DNA of 39,780 nucleotides, from assembly GCA_035712285.1 (NCBI GenBank), contig DASTBA010000049.1, positions 1 through 39,780 of the forward strand. The letters run 5' to 3'. This document shows positions 30,397-39,114 of this stretch, piece after piece. The notes under the pieces were generated by a model. It did no database searches, was not told where the DNA came from, and saw nothing but the letters and a program-made list of their open reading frames with translations. Numbering within the stretch: the first letter of the stretch is position 1; each line of letters begins with the position of its first letter. This stretch comes from CAMLHP01 sp035712285. GTDB lineage: Bacteria; Gemmatimonadota; Gemmatimonadetes; Gemmatimonadales; GWC2-71-9. A program made the translations under genes and the position numbers.

Positions 30397-33153
30397 TCAC
30401 CGTACCACCCACGCGGCATCGTTCCTGAGCAGCGCCTGGATGCGGGGATCGTTCCGGATGCCGTCAAAAAGCGGTTCGAGGCGGATCGTGGCCTGCGTGA
30501 TGGGCAGCAGCGAGCTTCCGGAAAGTGGCGCGTGCGCGCTCTCGGTGATCAGGCGCACCGCCTCGTCCTGGTGCCCGAGCAGCAGGTGAATGACGACGAG
30601 TGCATCCACACTTCGGGAACCCTCACCCGGATCCCGCGCCCTGGGGTTCAGTGCGACAGCGCGTTCCCCCGCCTGCACCGCCTCGGCGTCCCGGCCCCGT
30701 ATCGCATCTGCCACGCCCAGGATCGAGTAGAAATCGGCCACACTGCCGAACACCCCGGCGCCGGTCGTTCGCCTGAGGAACGCCTGGGCCAGCAGTGCCG
30801 CCGAATCCGCCCGCGCCCGCGCGCGGAGCGGAACTCCCGCGGCAAGGTCATTGAGTGCCTGGCTGATCAACCGCTGCGGGCGGTCGATCGTCCGGCGTTC
30901 GCCCAGACGACCCAGGGCAGCGGTGGACGAGTCGAACTGGCGCGAGAAGCGCGCGAGTGACGCAACCATGAATGTCCGCTCGTCCGGCGGCACCGCATCC
31001 GACAGCGAACCGACAAACACCCGGGCGGCGGCGGTGTCCCCCTTGCCGAAGATGAGTACCTGGCGCAACCAGTCGACTGCCCCCCCACCGGAGGGATCGA
31101 TGATCAGCGCCCGGCGCAGCATCTGCTCGGCCTCCGGGAAACGCCGGAGCATCAGGTATGTGTATCCCATGTCGCTCAGCGCCCCGGCGTTCCGGGGATC
31201 GAGCTCGATCAGCTTCTGCTCGGCCGCCAGCGCCTCGTCCCACCGCCCCCGACGGCGCGCGATGTACCCCACACCGGCCACGGCATCGGCATCACTGGGC
31301 CGGGCGGCGGCCACGCTCTTGAACAGCGCGAGCGCCGCATCGAAATCGCCGCGGGCGTAGTAGGCGACGTAGGCCTGCGCGATCCGGGTTTCGGTGGATG
31401 CGGGCGCCAGCGCCACGGCCCGGTCCAGCGCGATCCGCGCCGGCAGGGTGTCGGTGGTTGTCGCACTGCGCACCTGCCAGCTTCTCGCGGAGGCCAATCC
31501 GGCCCACGCCTCGGCGAAGCTCGAATCGAGGGCGACGGCCCTGTCGAAGGCTCGCACCGAGCTGCTGTCCTCGAGCATCCCGCCCCGGTTGGCAAAGAGC
31601 TCCTGTCCGCGGTGATACCAGTCGAGCGCCTCGAGGTTGTCGGTCGGCGCCCGCTGCGCGGCCGCGACCTCCGAACTGGTGAAGCTGGCCCGGAGCGCCT
31701 GCGCCACGTTGCTCGCGATATCACCCTGGATCGTGAAGATGTTCTGCGCCGTGAGTTCCCGGTCGTAGGAATCGGCCCAGATCTGCCGGTCGGTCGGCGC
31801 GTCCACCAGCTGGACCGTCACGCGGACCTGGTTGCCGGCCCGCTGTACCTGGCCCTGGAGAAGGCTCTGGACCCCCAGCTCCACGCCGATCTGCCGGGTG
31901 GGCTTGGTGGTACCACGGTACTCCTGGACCGAAGTTCGCGAGGTGACCTGGAGCGCGCCCAGGCGGGTAAGGTCCGTGAGGATCTCGCTCTGCATGCCCT
32001 CCGTGAACGCCGCGTTCGCGCTGTCGCCGCCCACATTCTCGAAGGGGAGCACCGCAACGGATCGCGTGCCGGCCGGGCTCGCCGCGTCGTTTGCCGCGTG
32101 GCCGCGGGTCCGTGATAGCGCGAAGGCGCCGGCAGCCAGCACCGCGAGCCCGGCTGCGGCGATGGCCCATTTCGGCCAGCGGCGCGACACCGGCTGCGTC
32201 GCGACCGGAGTGGGCGTGGCGGGCAGCGCGGCGGTCGGCGTGACACCGCCGCTCGGTGTGGCCAGCGGCTCCAGCTGTGCCAGCATCTCCTCGGCACTCT
32301 GCCACCGGTCCGCCGGCCGCTTCTCCAGCGCCTTCATGATGACGCTGGTCAGCGCAGGCGAGAGCGAGGGCCGGTGGCTGCTCAGCAGCTCGGGTGCCTG
32401 CGTCACGTGCGCGGCGAGGACCTGCTGCGGCGAGGCGCCGGTGAACGGCGGCCGGCCGGCGAGCAGTTCGTAGCCCATGACACCCAGCGCGTAGATGTCC
32501 ACGCGGTGGTCGAGGTGCGGATCGGCACTGGCCTGCTCCGGCGCCATGTAGGCCGGCGTGCCGAGGGCCACGCCCAGGGTGGTGAGCCGGTTCTTCCCAC
32601 TGGCGTCGTTCACCGCCTTGGCGACGCCGAAGTCCATGACCAGCGCGTGGCGGCCGGAGAGCATCACGTTCTCCGGCTTGATGTCGCGATGCACGACACC
32701 CCGGCTATGGGCGTGACCCAGCGCGTCGGCGATCTCGGACAGCAGCCGCACCGCCTCATGCACGGGGAGTTCACCCTGGCGAGACAGGCGCTCCCGCAGC
32801 GATTCGCCCTCGACGTAGGGCATGACGTAATAAAGGAAGGACCCGGGACCAGGGACGCGGGACTCGGGCAGTTCGTGTCCCGCGTCCCGCGCCTCGCGTC
32901 CAAGCTCCGCAACTCCCGAGTCAATCAATCCCAGGATATGCGGATGCTGCAGGCGGGCGGCGATCTCGATTTCCTGCGTGAACCGGTCGGGACCGAGGGT
33001 GGCGGTGAGGTCCGGGCGGAGCACCTTGATCGCCACCTTGCGATGATGGCGGAGGTCTTCCGCCAGGTACACCGTGGCCATGCCGCCTTGCCCGAGCTCA
33101 CGCTCGAGGCGGTAGCGGCCCTCCAGGGCGGTACGGAGCTGATCGGGGATCAT
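30397..33153 (-). CDS. Membrane Ser/Thr kinase with TolB-like domain and TPR repeats
   Basis: The 918-residue product has a kinase domain at about 14-295: GQGGMA loop, K43, HRDIKPEN (155-162), DFG (174-176) and GTPAYMAPEQ. Its N-lobe has an unusual insert at about residues 81-106 (ELGREARDAGHELPESRVPG), encoded by a palindromic repeat. A membrane helix lies at about 327-347. A CadC/TolB-like domain follows (VAVLPFENVGGDSANAAF, QVRVTVQLVDAPTDRQIWA), then TPR repeats to the end. This layout is common in Gemmatimonadota and Acidobacteriota signalling kinases. The input is unknown. It lies 52 bases after the YiiX-like gene. Confidence 0.93.
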   Translation of the reverse strand: MIPDQLRTALEGRYRLERELGQGGMATVYLAEDLRHHRKVAIKVLRPDLTATLGPDRFTQEIEIAARLQHPHILGLIDSGVAELGREARDAGHELPESRVPGPGSFLYYVMPYVEGESLRERLSRQGELPVHEAVRLLSEIADALGHAHSRGVVHRDIKPENVMLSGRHALVMDFGVAKAVNDASGKNRLTTLGVALGTPAYMAPEQASADPHLDHRVDIYALGVMGYELLAGRPPFTGASPQQVLAAHVTQAPELLSSHRPSLSPALTSVIMKALEKRPADRWQSAEEMLAQLEPLATPSGGVTPTAALPATPTPVATQPVSRRWPKWAIAAAGLAVLAAGAFALSRTRGHAANDAASPAGTRSVAVLPFENVGGDSANAAFTEGMQSEILTDLTRLGALQVTSRTSVQEYRGTTKPTRQIGVELGVQSLLQGQVQRAGNQVRVTVQLVDAPTDRQIWADSYDRELTAQNIFTIQGDIASNVAQALRASFTSSEVAAAQRAPTDNLEALDWYHRGQELFANRGGMLEDSSSVRAFDRAVALDSSFAEAWAGLASARSWQVRSATTTDTLPARIALDRAVALAPASTETRIAQAYVAYYARGDFDAALALFKSVAAARPSDADAVAGVGYIARRRGRWDEALAAEQKLIELDPRNAGALSDMGYTYLMLRRFPEAEQMLRRALIIDPSGGGAVDWLRQVLIFGKGDTAAARVFVGSLSDAVPPDERTFMVASLARFSRQFDSSTAALGRLGERRTIDRPQRLISQALNDLAAGVPLRARARADSAALLAQAFLRRTTGAGVFGSVADFYSILGVADAIRGRDAEAVQAGERAVALNPRARDPGEGSRSVDALVVIHLLLGHQDEAVRLITESAHAPLSGSSLLPITQATIRLEPLFDGIRNDPRIQALLRNDAAWVVR
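32852..32922. repeat. Palindromic repeat inside the kinase N-lobe
   Basis: A perfect 12-bp inverted repeat, gggacgcgggac (32852-32863) and gtcccgcgtccc (32877-32888), overlaps a second pair, gactcggg (32861-32868) and cccgagtc (32915-32922). Together they account for most of an 81-base in-frame insertion (about 32833-32913) that the paralogue at 24109-26751 lacks. It resembles REP/MITE-like elements that insert without breaking the frame. Confidence 0.75.
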
Positions 33154-33220
33154 CCGGCTTCAAGATGCAACCAGCCCGTGGATGGTGCCAGTTGCCGGCG
33201 GGCCGTCACTGCCCGGCGGT
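33143..33220 (-). repeat. Duplicated kinase leader, copy B
   Basis: This block is the counterpart of 26741-26818, with only scattered changes. It covers the kinase start, its ribosome-binding region and leader, and the TGA of the upstream gene at 33206-33208. Conserved stretches on the minus strand include CTGGCACCATCC and TGCATCTTG, which could hold a shared promoter or regulatory site, though I see no convincing -35/-10 pair. Confidence 0.8.
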
Positions 33221-34666
33221 GGCGGCCTGGTGGGCCAGCCGCACCAGCGACCAGTAGGGCGGCGGATAACCCTGCCGTCGCTCCGCGGCGGTCGCCGCCT
33301 GCTGCACGGCGCTCGCCAGCAGACGCTGCCGCGCCACGAACGCCTCGTGCGCCACGGCGGACGACGCCGACATCCCCTCCGGCACCGGCCCGTGCCGCCC
33401 CAGCTTCACCATGACCCCGCTGTACGCCTTGGCGAGCCGCACCAGCGGCAGCCGGTACCAGGGGCCGTCGAGATCGCGTCCTGCATCGGCCTGGTCGAGC
33501 ATGGCATCGAGGACCGCGTTGTCCCGGTGATCCTGCCGGAGGGTGGCGGGGTCGCGCCACTCCGCCACCACGACGAGCTGCGGATCATACTCCAGGTCCG
33601 ACGGCTCCTGGGTCTCGAAGTGCCGGACGCCCAGCTCCGAGAGCCAGCGGCGGATGCCGGGACGGGAGATGGTGGACAGGCCCATCCAGAGCGTGATCCC
33701 CAGGTCATGATAGGCGGACGATGCGACCTCGGAGCAGAAGAGCCGCGACGGGTCGCTGTAGTCCATGGTGAAGTCGTAGGGAATGTGCCCGGCCCGGGCT
33801 CGCCCCAGTTCCAGCGACGCCGCCCGGTGCGGCAGCATCGGGTCGGCCTGGATCGCCGGCAGATCCGAACGCAGGCGGAGCAGCATCACCCTGAGCTTCT
33901 TGTCTTCGAGGTACTGCTCGGCCGTGGCGATGGCCACACCGATCTCGATGTGCGCCTCGATCACCGACACGGCATGCGTGACGGGATCCACATGCACGAG
34001 GCCGACGTGGGAGAAGTTGCCGGGATAATCGTTGCCGCGGGCGATCAGCGCCGAGGTCGGGTAGCCGCCCCGGGAGACGAGCATGTCGCCCGAGTGCACG
34101 CGCACCCCGTGGACGACAGCCGATGGCGTGGCCGAGGGCTCGTCCCGCCCGGCCAGCAGCGCGATGGCGCTGTCGGGCTGCTGCAGCATCGCCTCCTCGA
34201 CCGCGGCCCGGGCGCCGTAGAGCATCCGGTACAGCCGCCGCTTCGTCGCCGGATCATCCGGCTGCCACGACCGGGACTGGTCCTTGACCACCTCGCGCAG
34301 CCGCTCGCCGATGGTAGTGTAACCGGTCAGATATCCGGGGCAGGCCGCCACCACAGGGCCGAGCGCGAAGAAGGCGGTCTCGATGGAGTCGAGCCGGGCG
34401 TCGTCGGGCTGGACACTCTGCGGCGCCAGCGAGTCGAGCCGGGCGCCGAGGGACGCCAGGGCACGGGCCGTTCCGCCGGTCTCGCGGCACCTCGAGGTCC
34501 GCAGCGCGACGAACCGCGATTCGAGCGCCCCCCAGAGCGAGTCCCGGTTCCATGCGAAGGGCGCCCCCCGTAATGGTGCGGGCGGCACCGGCGGGCGCGA
34601 GGCGGGGACGGAAAGCGCGACGGCGGCGACCATGACGACGAGAACCGCCATGCGGCGGCGCCGCAT
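33206..34666 (-). CDS. Secreted YiiX-like permuted papain-fold hydrolase
   Basis: The 486-residue product has an N-terminal signal/membrane segment. The central domain (about 185-330) matches the YiiX/YaeF permuted NlpC/P60 (peptidase C92-like) fold: GDMLVSRGGYPTSALIARG, then H220 in NFSHVGLVHVD, E237 in VIEAHI, and C311 in SRLFCSEVASSAY as the probable nucleophile. Such enzymes hydrolyse amide or ester bonds in lipids or peptides; the substrate is unknown. N- and C-terminal helical extensions of about 180 and 150 residues are unassigned. It starts 2 bases after the OPT transporter stop, so they form a tight pair. Confidence 0.8.
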   Translation of the reverse strand: MRRRRMAVLVVMVAAVALSVPASRPPVPPAPLRGAPFAWNRDSLWGALESRFVALRTSRCRETGGTARALASLGARLDSLAPQSVQPDDARLDSIETAFFALGPVVAACPGYLTGYTTIGERLREVVKDQSRSWQPDDPATKRRLYRMLYGARAAVEEAMLQQPDSAIALLAGRDEPSATPSAVVHGVRVHSGDMLVSRGGYPTSALIARGNDYPGNFSHVGLVHVDPVTHAVSVIEAHIEIGVAIATAEQYLEDKKLRVMLLRLRSDLPAIQADPMLPHRAASLELGRARAGHIPYDFTMDYSDPSRLFCSEVASSAYHDLGITLWMGLSTISRPGIRRWLSELGVRHFETQEPSDLEYDPQLVVVAEWRDPATLRQDHRDNAVLDAMLDQADAGRDLDGPWYRLPLVRLAKAYSGVMVKLGRHGPVPEGMSASSAVAHEAFVARQRLLASAVQQAATAAERRQGYPPPYWSLVRLAHQAATAGQ

Positions 34667-34668
34667 GT

Positions 34669-36630
34669 TCAGGCCGCGGGTGCCGCGGCACCGCGGCGCA
34701 GCATCCAGCGATAGAGCCAGATCACGGCGCCGATGAACAGCAGCACGCCGAGCCAGCGCGCCGGCGCAAACGATTCAGGCACGAGGCCGATCGGTGCGTC
34801 CTTCGAGGTGGCCACGATGAGGCCGGCGATGACGACGCCCCAGAGACTCTCGCCCACGATGAGTCCGGACGCCACCAGCGTGCCGAGCCGCTCGGTCCGC
34901 TCCGGGTTGGGGGTCTGCTTCGCGCGCCTGTCGAACCAGTGGGAAATCAGCGCACCGATGATCACGGCAAAGGTGGCCGACATCGGCAGGTAGATCCCGA
35001 TGCCCACGGCGAGGGGCGGGATCCGCAGCTTCTTCAGGACCTTCAGGATCTCGTCCATCACGATCAAGGCCGCGCCGACCAGCGCGCCGATGCCGATCAT
35101 CTTCCAGTCGAGCTTGCCGCCGATGACTCCCTGCGCCAGCGCCGAGATGAGCGTCGCCTGCGGCGCCGGCAGCGGGTTGGGCGCCACCACGCCGACGTTG
35201 GCCGCCCCGGCAAAGCCGTAGGCCTTGGCCAGCAGGTTGAGCACCGACGGGATGACCGCGGCGCCGGCCGCCACGCCCACGATCAGCGCGATCTGCTGCC
35301 GCATCGGCGAGGCGCCGACCAGCTGGCCGGTCTTCAGGTCCTGGAGGTTGTCATTGGAAATGGTGGCGCACGCGAACACGATGGCCGTGACGAAGAGCGA
35401 GAAGGCCACCATCGCCGGCCGGGTGGCCTCGGTGGGTGCCACGGCGACCACGAGCAGCGACGCACAGGCCACGATCGAAAGAATGCCCACGCCGGAGACC
35501 GGGCTGTTCGACGCCCCGATGAGTCCCGCCATGTAGCCGCAGATCCCGGCGATCACGAATCCGGCGATGAGAATGAACGGCACCGCGATCAGGGTGAGGC
35601 GCAGGGCGTCCGGCGCCAGGTCGGTGGACCGCGCGAACCGGAATGCCAGCACGGCGGCGATGGCGAGGCAGACGATGGTGAGCGCGATGATCCAGGGCGG
35701 CGAGATGTCCCGGTCGCGGTCGTCACCGCCAGTGTTCCTTCGCGAGGCGACCAGCGTGTTCACCAGGCCCCTCACCACCGGCTTGGCCAGCATGGCGAGA
35801 GTATAGATCGCCGCAATGCCGATGGTGCCGGCGCCGATGAACCGCACCTCCGTGCGCCAGATGGTGCTGGTGTGCGCGGCGAGTGTCACGCCCGCCGCCG
35901 CGGGCTGCAGTGCGGTGAGGATCGGGACGGCGACGACCCAGGAGATGATCTGTCCCACCAGCATCGCCATGCCGACCGAGAGGCCGACCAGGTGCCCGGC
36001 ACCGAGGAGCGCGAGTGACCAGGCGATCTGGTACCCCGACGAGGCGCCACGGCTGCCGAGCGCGAAGTAGCCGCTGATCTCGGCGGCTGCGACCCGCGTG
36101 GCGGTCAGGATGGCGAGTCCGGCGGATGCGACGGTACCGAGCGCCACGGCGATCAGCCCCTCGCGGGCCTCGCCGGTGTCGTCCTTCACCTCGCCCCGCG
36201 TGCCGGAACCGACCCTGAGCACCTCGGCGGCCGCCACGCCCTCGGGGTAGGGAAGGTCCGACGTGGTGACCAGCGCGCGGCGGAGCGGGATGGTGAAGAG
36301 CACCCCCAGGACGCCGCCGCTCACGCAGATGAGGAACGATTCCCAGAAGGGAAACCCGGTCCACCAGCCGACGATCACCAGTCCGGGGAGGACGAAGATG
36401 ATCGCCGAGAGCGTGCCGGCCGCGGAGGCCACGGTCTGGACGATGTTGTTCTCGAGGATCGACGAATCCTTCACCGCGCTCAGGATCGCCATCGAGATCA
36501 CCGCCGCCGGGATGGACGAGGCGAAGGTGAGCCCGACCTTGAGGCCAAGATAGACATTGGCGGCGGTGAACCCGGTCGTGATGAGCACGCCGAGGATCAG
36601 GCCGCGGAGAGTGAGTTCCCTGGGTTTCAT
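34669..36630 (-). CDS. OPT-family oligopeptide/metal-chelate transporter
   Basis: The 653-residue polytopic membrane protein starts MKPRELTLRGLILG and has FTAANVYLGLKVGLTFASSI, GVAAAEVLRVG and SNDNLQDLKTGQLVGA, all typical of bacterial OPT transporters. About 14-16 hydrophobic helices are visible. Family members take up small peptides, or iron-siderophore and related chelates, by proton symport. It is followed at 2 bases by a secreted papain-fold hydrolase, which could supply or process the substrate (inference). The ATG at 36630 begins the unit. Confidence 0.93.
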   Translation of the reverse strand: MKPRELTLRGLILGVLITTGFTAANVYLGLKVGLTFASSIPAAVISMAILSAVKDSSILENNIVQTVASAAGTLSAIIFVLPGLVIVGWWTGFPFWESFLICVSGGVLGVLFTIPLRRALVTTSDLPYPEGVAAAEVLRVGSGTRGEVKDDTGEAREGLIAVALGTVASAGLAILTATRVAAAEISGYFALGSRGASSGYQIAWSLALLGAGHLVGLSVGMAMLVGQIISWVVAVPILTALQPAAAGVTLAAHTSTIWRTEVRFIGAGTIGIAAIYTLAMLAKPVVRGLVNTLVASRRNTGGDDRDRDISPPWIIALTIVCLAIAAVLAFRFARSTDLAPDALRLTLIAVPFILIAGFVIAGICGYMAGLIGASNSPVSGVGILSIVACASLLVVAVAPTEATRPAMVAFSLFVTAIVFACATISNDNLQDLKTGQLVGASPMRQQIALIVGVAAGAAVIPSVLNLLAKAYGFAGAANVGVVAPNPLPAPQATLISALAQGVIGGKLDWKMIGIGALVGAALIVMDEILKVLKKLRIPPLAVGIGIYLPMSATFAVIIGALISHWFDRRAKQTPNPERTERLGTLVASGLIVGESLWGVVIAGLIVATSKDAPIGLVPESFAPARWLGVLLFIGAVIWLYRWMLRRGAAAPAA

Positions 36631-36682
36631 GGACTCGTGGCGAGGCGCATCCGCGGGTTACCGGGCACCGGTACCTGCGACG

Positions 36683-37189
36683 CTAGGGAGCGGAAGGAGT
36701 ATCGGAATTCCAGGTATCGTACAGGTACTTCCACGATCCGTCGGCCTGCTTCTTCAGCACGCCGAGATACTTGCCGTTGTCCACCGGCATCGGCTTGGCG
36801 CCGGCCGCCTTCGGGGTCATGACGACGCTGTACGTGCCGGTGGCAATGGCCATGTCGCCGCTGCCCTCCACGGCCACGGGGTGCAGCGAGACCGGGAATG
36901 AATACGCCGAGAAGAGTCCGGACCAGTACGTCGCGATGTTGGCGCCGTGCCGGCTGCTGTCGCCCGGCGGCATGAGGGTGGCATCGGAGGCATACAGGGC
37001 GCCGACGGCCGCGCCATCGCCGGCATTCGCGGCGGCCGCGAACGCACTGTCCACCGCGCGGATGGCGGCCTGATCAGCAGCGGAGAGCGCGGCCGGTGCC
37101 GCGACAGTCGACGCCTTTGGGGGTGCTGGCTGACAGGCGGCGCCCAGGACCAGCATGGCCGCAAGGCCAGCGCGGGTGACGGTGGACAT
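36683..37189 (-). CDS. NTF2-like (SnoaL/DUF4440) lipoprotein
   Basis: The 168-residue product has a signal peptide and lipobox (MLVLGAAC, Cys19). The mature domain is an NTF2-like fold of the DUF4440/SgcJ type: AIRAVDSAFAAAANAGDGAA, LYASDATLMPPG, MAIATGTYSVVM and WKYLYDTWNSD. These domains bind small ligands or act as cyclase-like enzymes; the function here is unknown. The ATG at 37189 is preferred over another ATG 5 bases upstream because GGAG lies 7 bases before it. Confidence 0.85.
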   Translation of the reverse strand: MSTVTRAGLAAMLVLGAACQPAPPKASTVAAPAALSAADQAAIRAVDSAFAAAANAGDGAAVGALYASDATLMPPGDSSRHGANIATYWSGLFSAYSFPVSLHPVAVEGSGDMAIATGTYSVVMTPKAAGAKPMPVDNGKYLGVLKKQADGSWKYLYDTWNSDTPSAP

Positions 37190-37277
37190 GCCATGGCTCC
37201 AAGGTGGGGGAGAACCGGACTCAGCGCGCCGAATCTGGGGGCCGGACGGCGTTCCCGCAAGCAGCGCTCGCGGCCGC

Positions 37278-37667
37278 CTACTTCAGGCGCTCCAGCCGCC
37301 CCTTGCGCCGGACCAGGTTGCGGTAGTCCCACTGGATCTCCCGAGCCTTGGCAAGCCAACGCCTGAGGGCCGCCGTGTCGACCTGGGCGACCGCCGTGTA
37401 CCGCGCCTCGGCAGCCTTGAAGGTTCCTTCGGCCTCGAGCCCCTCTTCCTCGAACGACTGACCGCTCCAGAAGAGCAGCCGCACGCAATGCTTCAGCGTG
37501 CTGTATCCGACGATGGGGTTGCCGCCGAGAAACCAGACCGGGTGGGCGTGCCAGATCCTGTTCTCCGCCTCGGGCAGGTGGCGCTCGATCTGCTCGGCGA
37601 GGAGGTCGCAGATCGCCCGGTCGCCGGGGGCCCGGTCCTGATTGTAATTCCTGGTATCCGGGTGCAT
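37278..37667 (-). CDS. DUF1801 (YdhG-like) domain protein
   Basis: The product of about 129 residues contains the DUF1801 hallmark IWHAHPVWFLGGNPIVGYS followed by VRLLFWSGQSFEEEGLE and GTFKAAEARYT. It is a small cytoplasmic alpha/beta protein; family members (YdhG, Bacillus FrataxinYdhG) have been linked to iron handling, which is not demonstrated here. I chose the ATG at 37667, with GGAGG 5 bases upstream; a GTG one codon earlier is the alternative. Confidence 0.85.
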   Translation of the reverse strand: MHPDTRNYNQDRAPGDRAICDLLAEQIERHLPEAENRIWHAHPVWFLGGNPIVGYSTLKHCVRLLFWSGQSFEEEGLEAEGTFKAAEARYTAVAQVDTAALRRWLAKAREIQWDYRNLVRRKGRLERLK

Positions 37668-37741
37668 CACATCCTCCGCGCAACTGGACCGGCCTGGCCT
37701 CAGCTCGGGCTGCGGTGTCCAACGGCAGCATGCAGGCCGCC

Positions 37742-38947
37742 CTACTGCGAAAACACCACCCCGTGCGGTGATGCCCGCCCGTTGAATCCGTGGGGCCAGC
37801 GGCGGTTCGCCAGGTCAAGGCCGGGTCGGCCGCTGCCGGCATCACGGAAGCGCTGGTCGAGTGTCAGCTGCCCGCTCGCCGGATCGAAATTGACGACGAA
37901 CAGCCGGTCCCCCTCCACATATCCGCCGGAATTCACCACCAGTCGCCGGCCGGTCGGGTCCATGGCCATCCAGTGCGGCTCCTCGTCATCACCCAGGTTC
38001 ACCCGCGAGACCTCGCGCGGATGCGCCGGGTCGGTGATGTCGAGCGCCACGATGCCATGTACCGCCGGCACCGGCTGCAGCCAGTAGTGACCGGCTACCA
38101 CCGGCACACCGCAATTCTTTCCGTCGAATGTCCACACCAGGTTCGCGTCCGGCGCCGGCTGGTCCACGTTGCGCAGGAGATAGATGCCGCAGTGAAAGGT
38201 GTGGATGTAGACGCTTCTGCCATCCGCCAGGAGCCGGGGCTCGCCGGTGAACTGATTCTCGTTGCCGAGAGCCCCGGGCGGAAGGGCGATGCTCCTGAGC
38301 AGTTGCAGGTCCGACAGCCGCCAGATCTGCACCCACTGCCCGGTGGCCACGGTATCCGATTGATCCATGTTGGTGGTGGTGGACACCGCACGGTCGAGCG
38401 CCGGGATCGGCAGGACACTGTAAGGAAAGAGCTGGGTGTCGGCGATCGTGGTGTCACGCGCCGAGGCGCTCCGGATCGGTGCGCCCCGCTCATCCATCTC
38501 CACCAGGCCGCCGGTGACGTTCGGCGTGGTGCCGGCCTGGTACTGGAAGGTGGCGAGTACGTGGCCGTTCGCGAGCCGGATGAACGAGTGCGGATGGCTG
38601 AAGCCGGCAACATCACCGAACGACGTGAGGATGCGGGGCGTGCCGGGCGACGTGAGGTCGAACAGCCAGGTGCGTCCGGTCATGAAGTCGTTGGCGAGGA
38701 GATGCCTGTCGGCGGGCATCTCGTGCTCGGTGTGGTGCGGATGGCCGCCGGGCGCGCCGGTGGAAATGGACGCCACCACCTCGCCATACCGCGGCGACGC
38801 CGTGTCGGCGTCAATCGCCGCCAGGAAGTCGCTGGTCCTGTGGCTGGAGTCGCCCGCCCAGAGATAGAGGTAGGCGCCGGGGGACGGCGCGGGCCGCATG
38901 CCGCAGCCCATGATCAGCAGTGCGATTGACATCACCGTGGTTCGCAT
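37742..38947 (-). CDS. SBP56-family (selenium-binding/methanethiol oxidase-like) lipoprotein
   Basis: The 401-residue product starts at the ATG at 38947, giving a signal peptide and lipobox (LIMGC). The body matches the selenium-binding protein 56 propeller: YLYLWAGDSSHRTSDFLAAI, GGHPHHTEHEMPADRHLLAN and FSHPHSFIRL. Bacterial relatives include methanethiol oxidase, a copper-dependent periplasmic enzyme that converts CH3SH to formaldehyde, sulfide and peroxide. The His-rich motif is retained here. No UGA is used; the family binds selenium chemically rather than containing selenocysteine. It is divergent from a multicopper-oxidase-like gene. Confidence 0.85.
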   Translation of the reverse strand: MRTTVMSIALLIMGCGMRPAPSPGAYLYLWAGDSSHRTSDFLAAIDADTASPRYGEVVASISTGAPGGHPHHTEHEMPADRHLLANDFMTGRTWLFDLTSPGTPRILTSFGDVAGFSHPHSFIRLANGHVLATFQYQAGTTPNVTGGLVEMDERGAPIRSASARDTTIADTQLFPYSVLPIPALDRAVSTTTNMDQSDTVATGQWVQIWRLSDLQLLRSIALPPGALGNENQFTGEPRLLADGRSVYIHTFHCGIYLLRNVDQPAPDANLVWTFDGKNCGVPVVAGHYWLQPVPAVHGIVALDITDPAHPREVSRVNLGDDEEPHWMAMDPTGRRLVVNSGGYVEGDRLFVVNFDPASGQLTLDQRFRDAGSGRPGLDLANRRWPHGFNGRASPHGVVFSQ

Positions 38948-39040
38948 CGGACGGCCATCCTTCCGCTTGCAGGGCTGCACCGCGACCGCAGGGAATCTGC
39001 GATCCGCTGCCCCACCCGGCAACCAGACCGGCGGTGTTGC

Positions 39041-39069
39041 TTGACGGTTCGGGGACCGGGCCGTACAAT
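39041..39069 (+). promoter_or_regulatory. Near-consensus sigma70-type promoter of the multicopper-oxidase-like gene
   Basis: TTGACG (39041-39046) and TACAAT (39064-39069) are separated by exactly 17 bases, each matching consensus at 5 of 6 positions. Transcription would start near 39076, giving a leader of about 38 bases with GGAGG before the ATG at 39115. The rest of the divergent region 38948-39114 shows only a weak candidate promoter for the SBP56 gene. Confidence 0.7.
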
Positions 39070-39114
39070 GGCGGCGGATTTCCGTGCCGGGTTCCGTTCC
39101 CCCCTGGAGGCCGT

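Noticed and set aside
33154..33205. A sigma54 promoter in the kinase leader (TGGCAC ... TTGCA)
   Set aside because: The two elements are 14 bases apart, too far for the -24/-12 spacing.
37742..38947. SBP56 protein as a second selenoprotein linked to the FDH
   Set aside because: The name refers to bound selenium; the gene has no internal UGA and lies 24 kb from the fdh operon.
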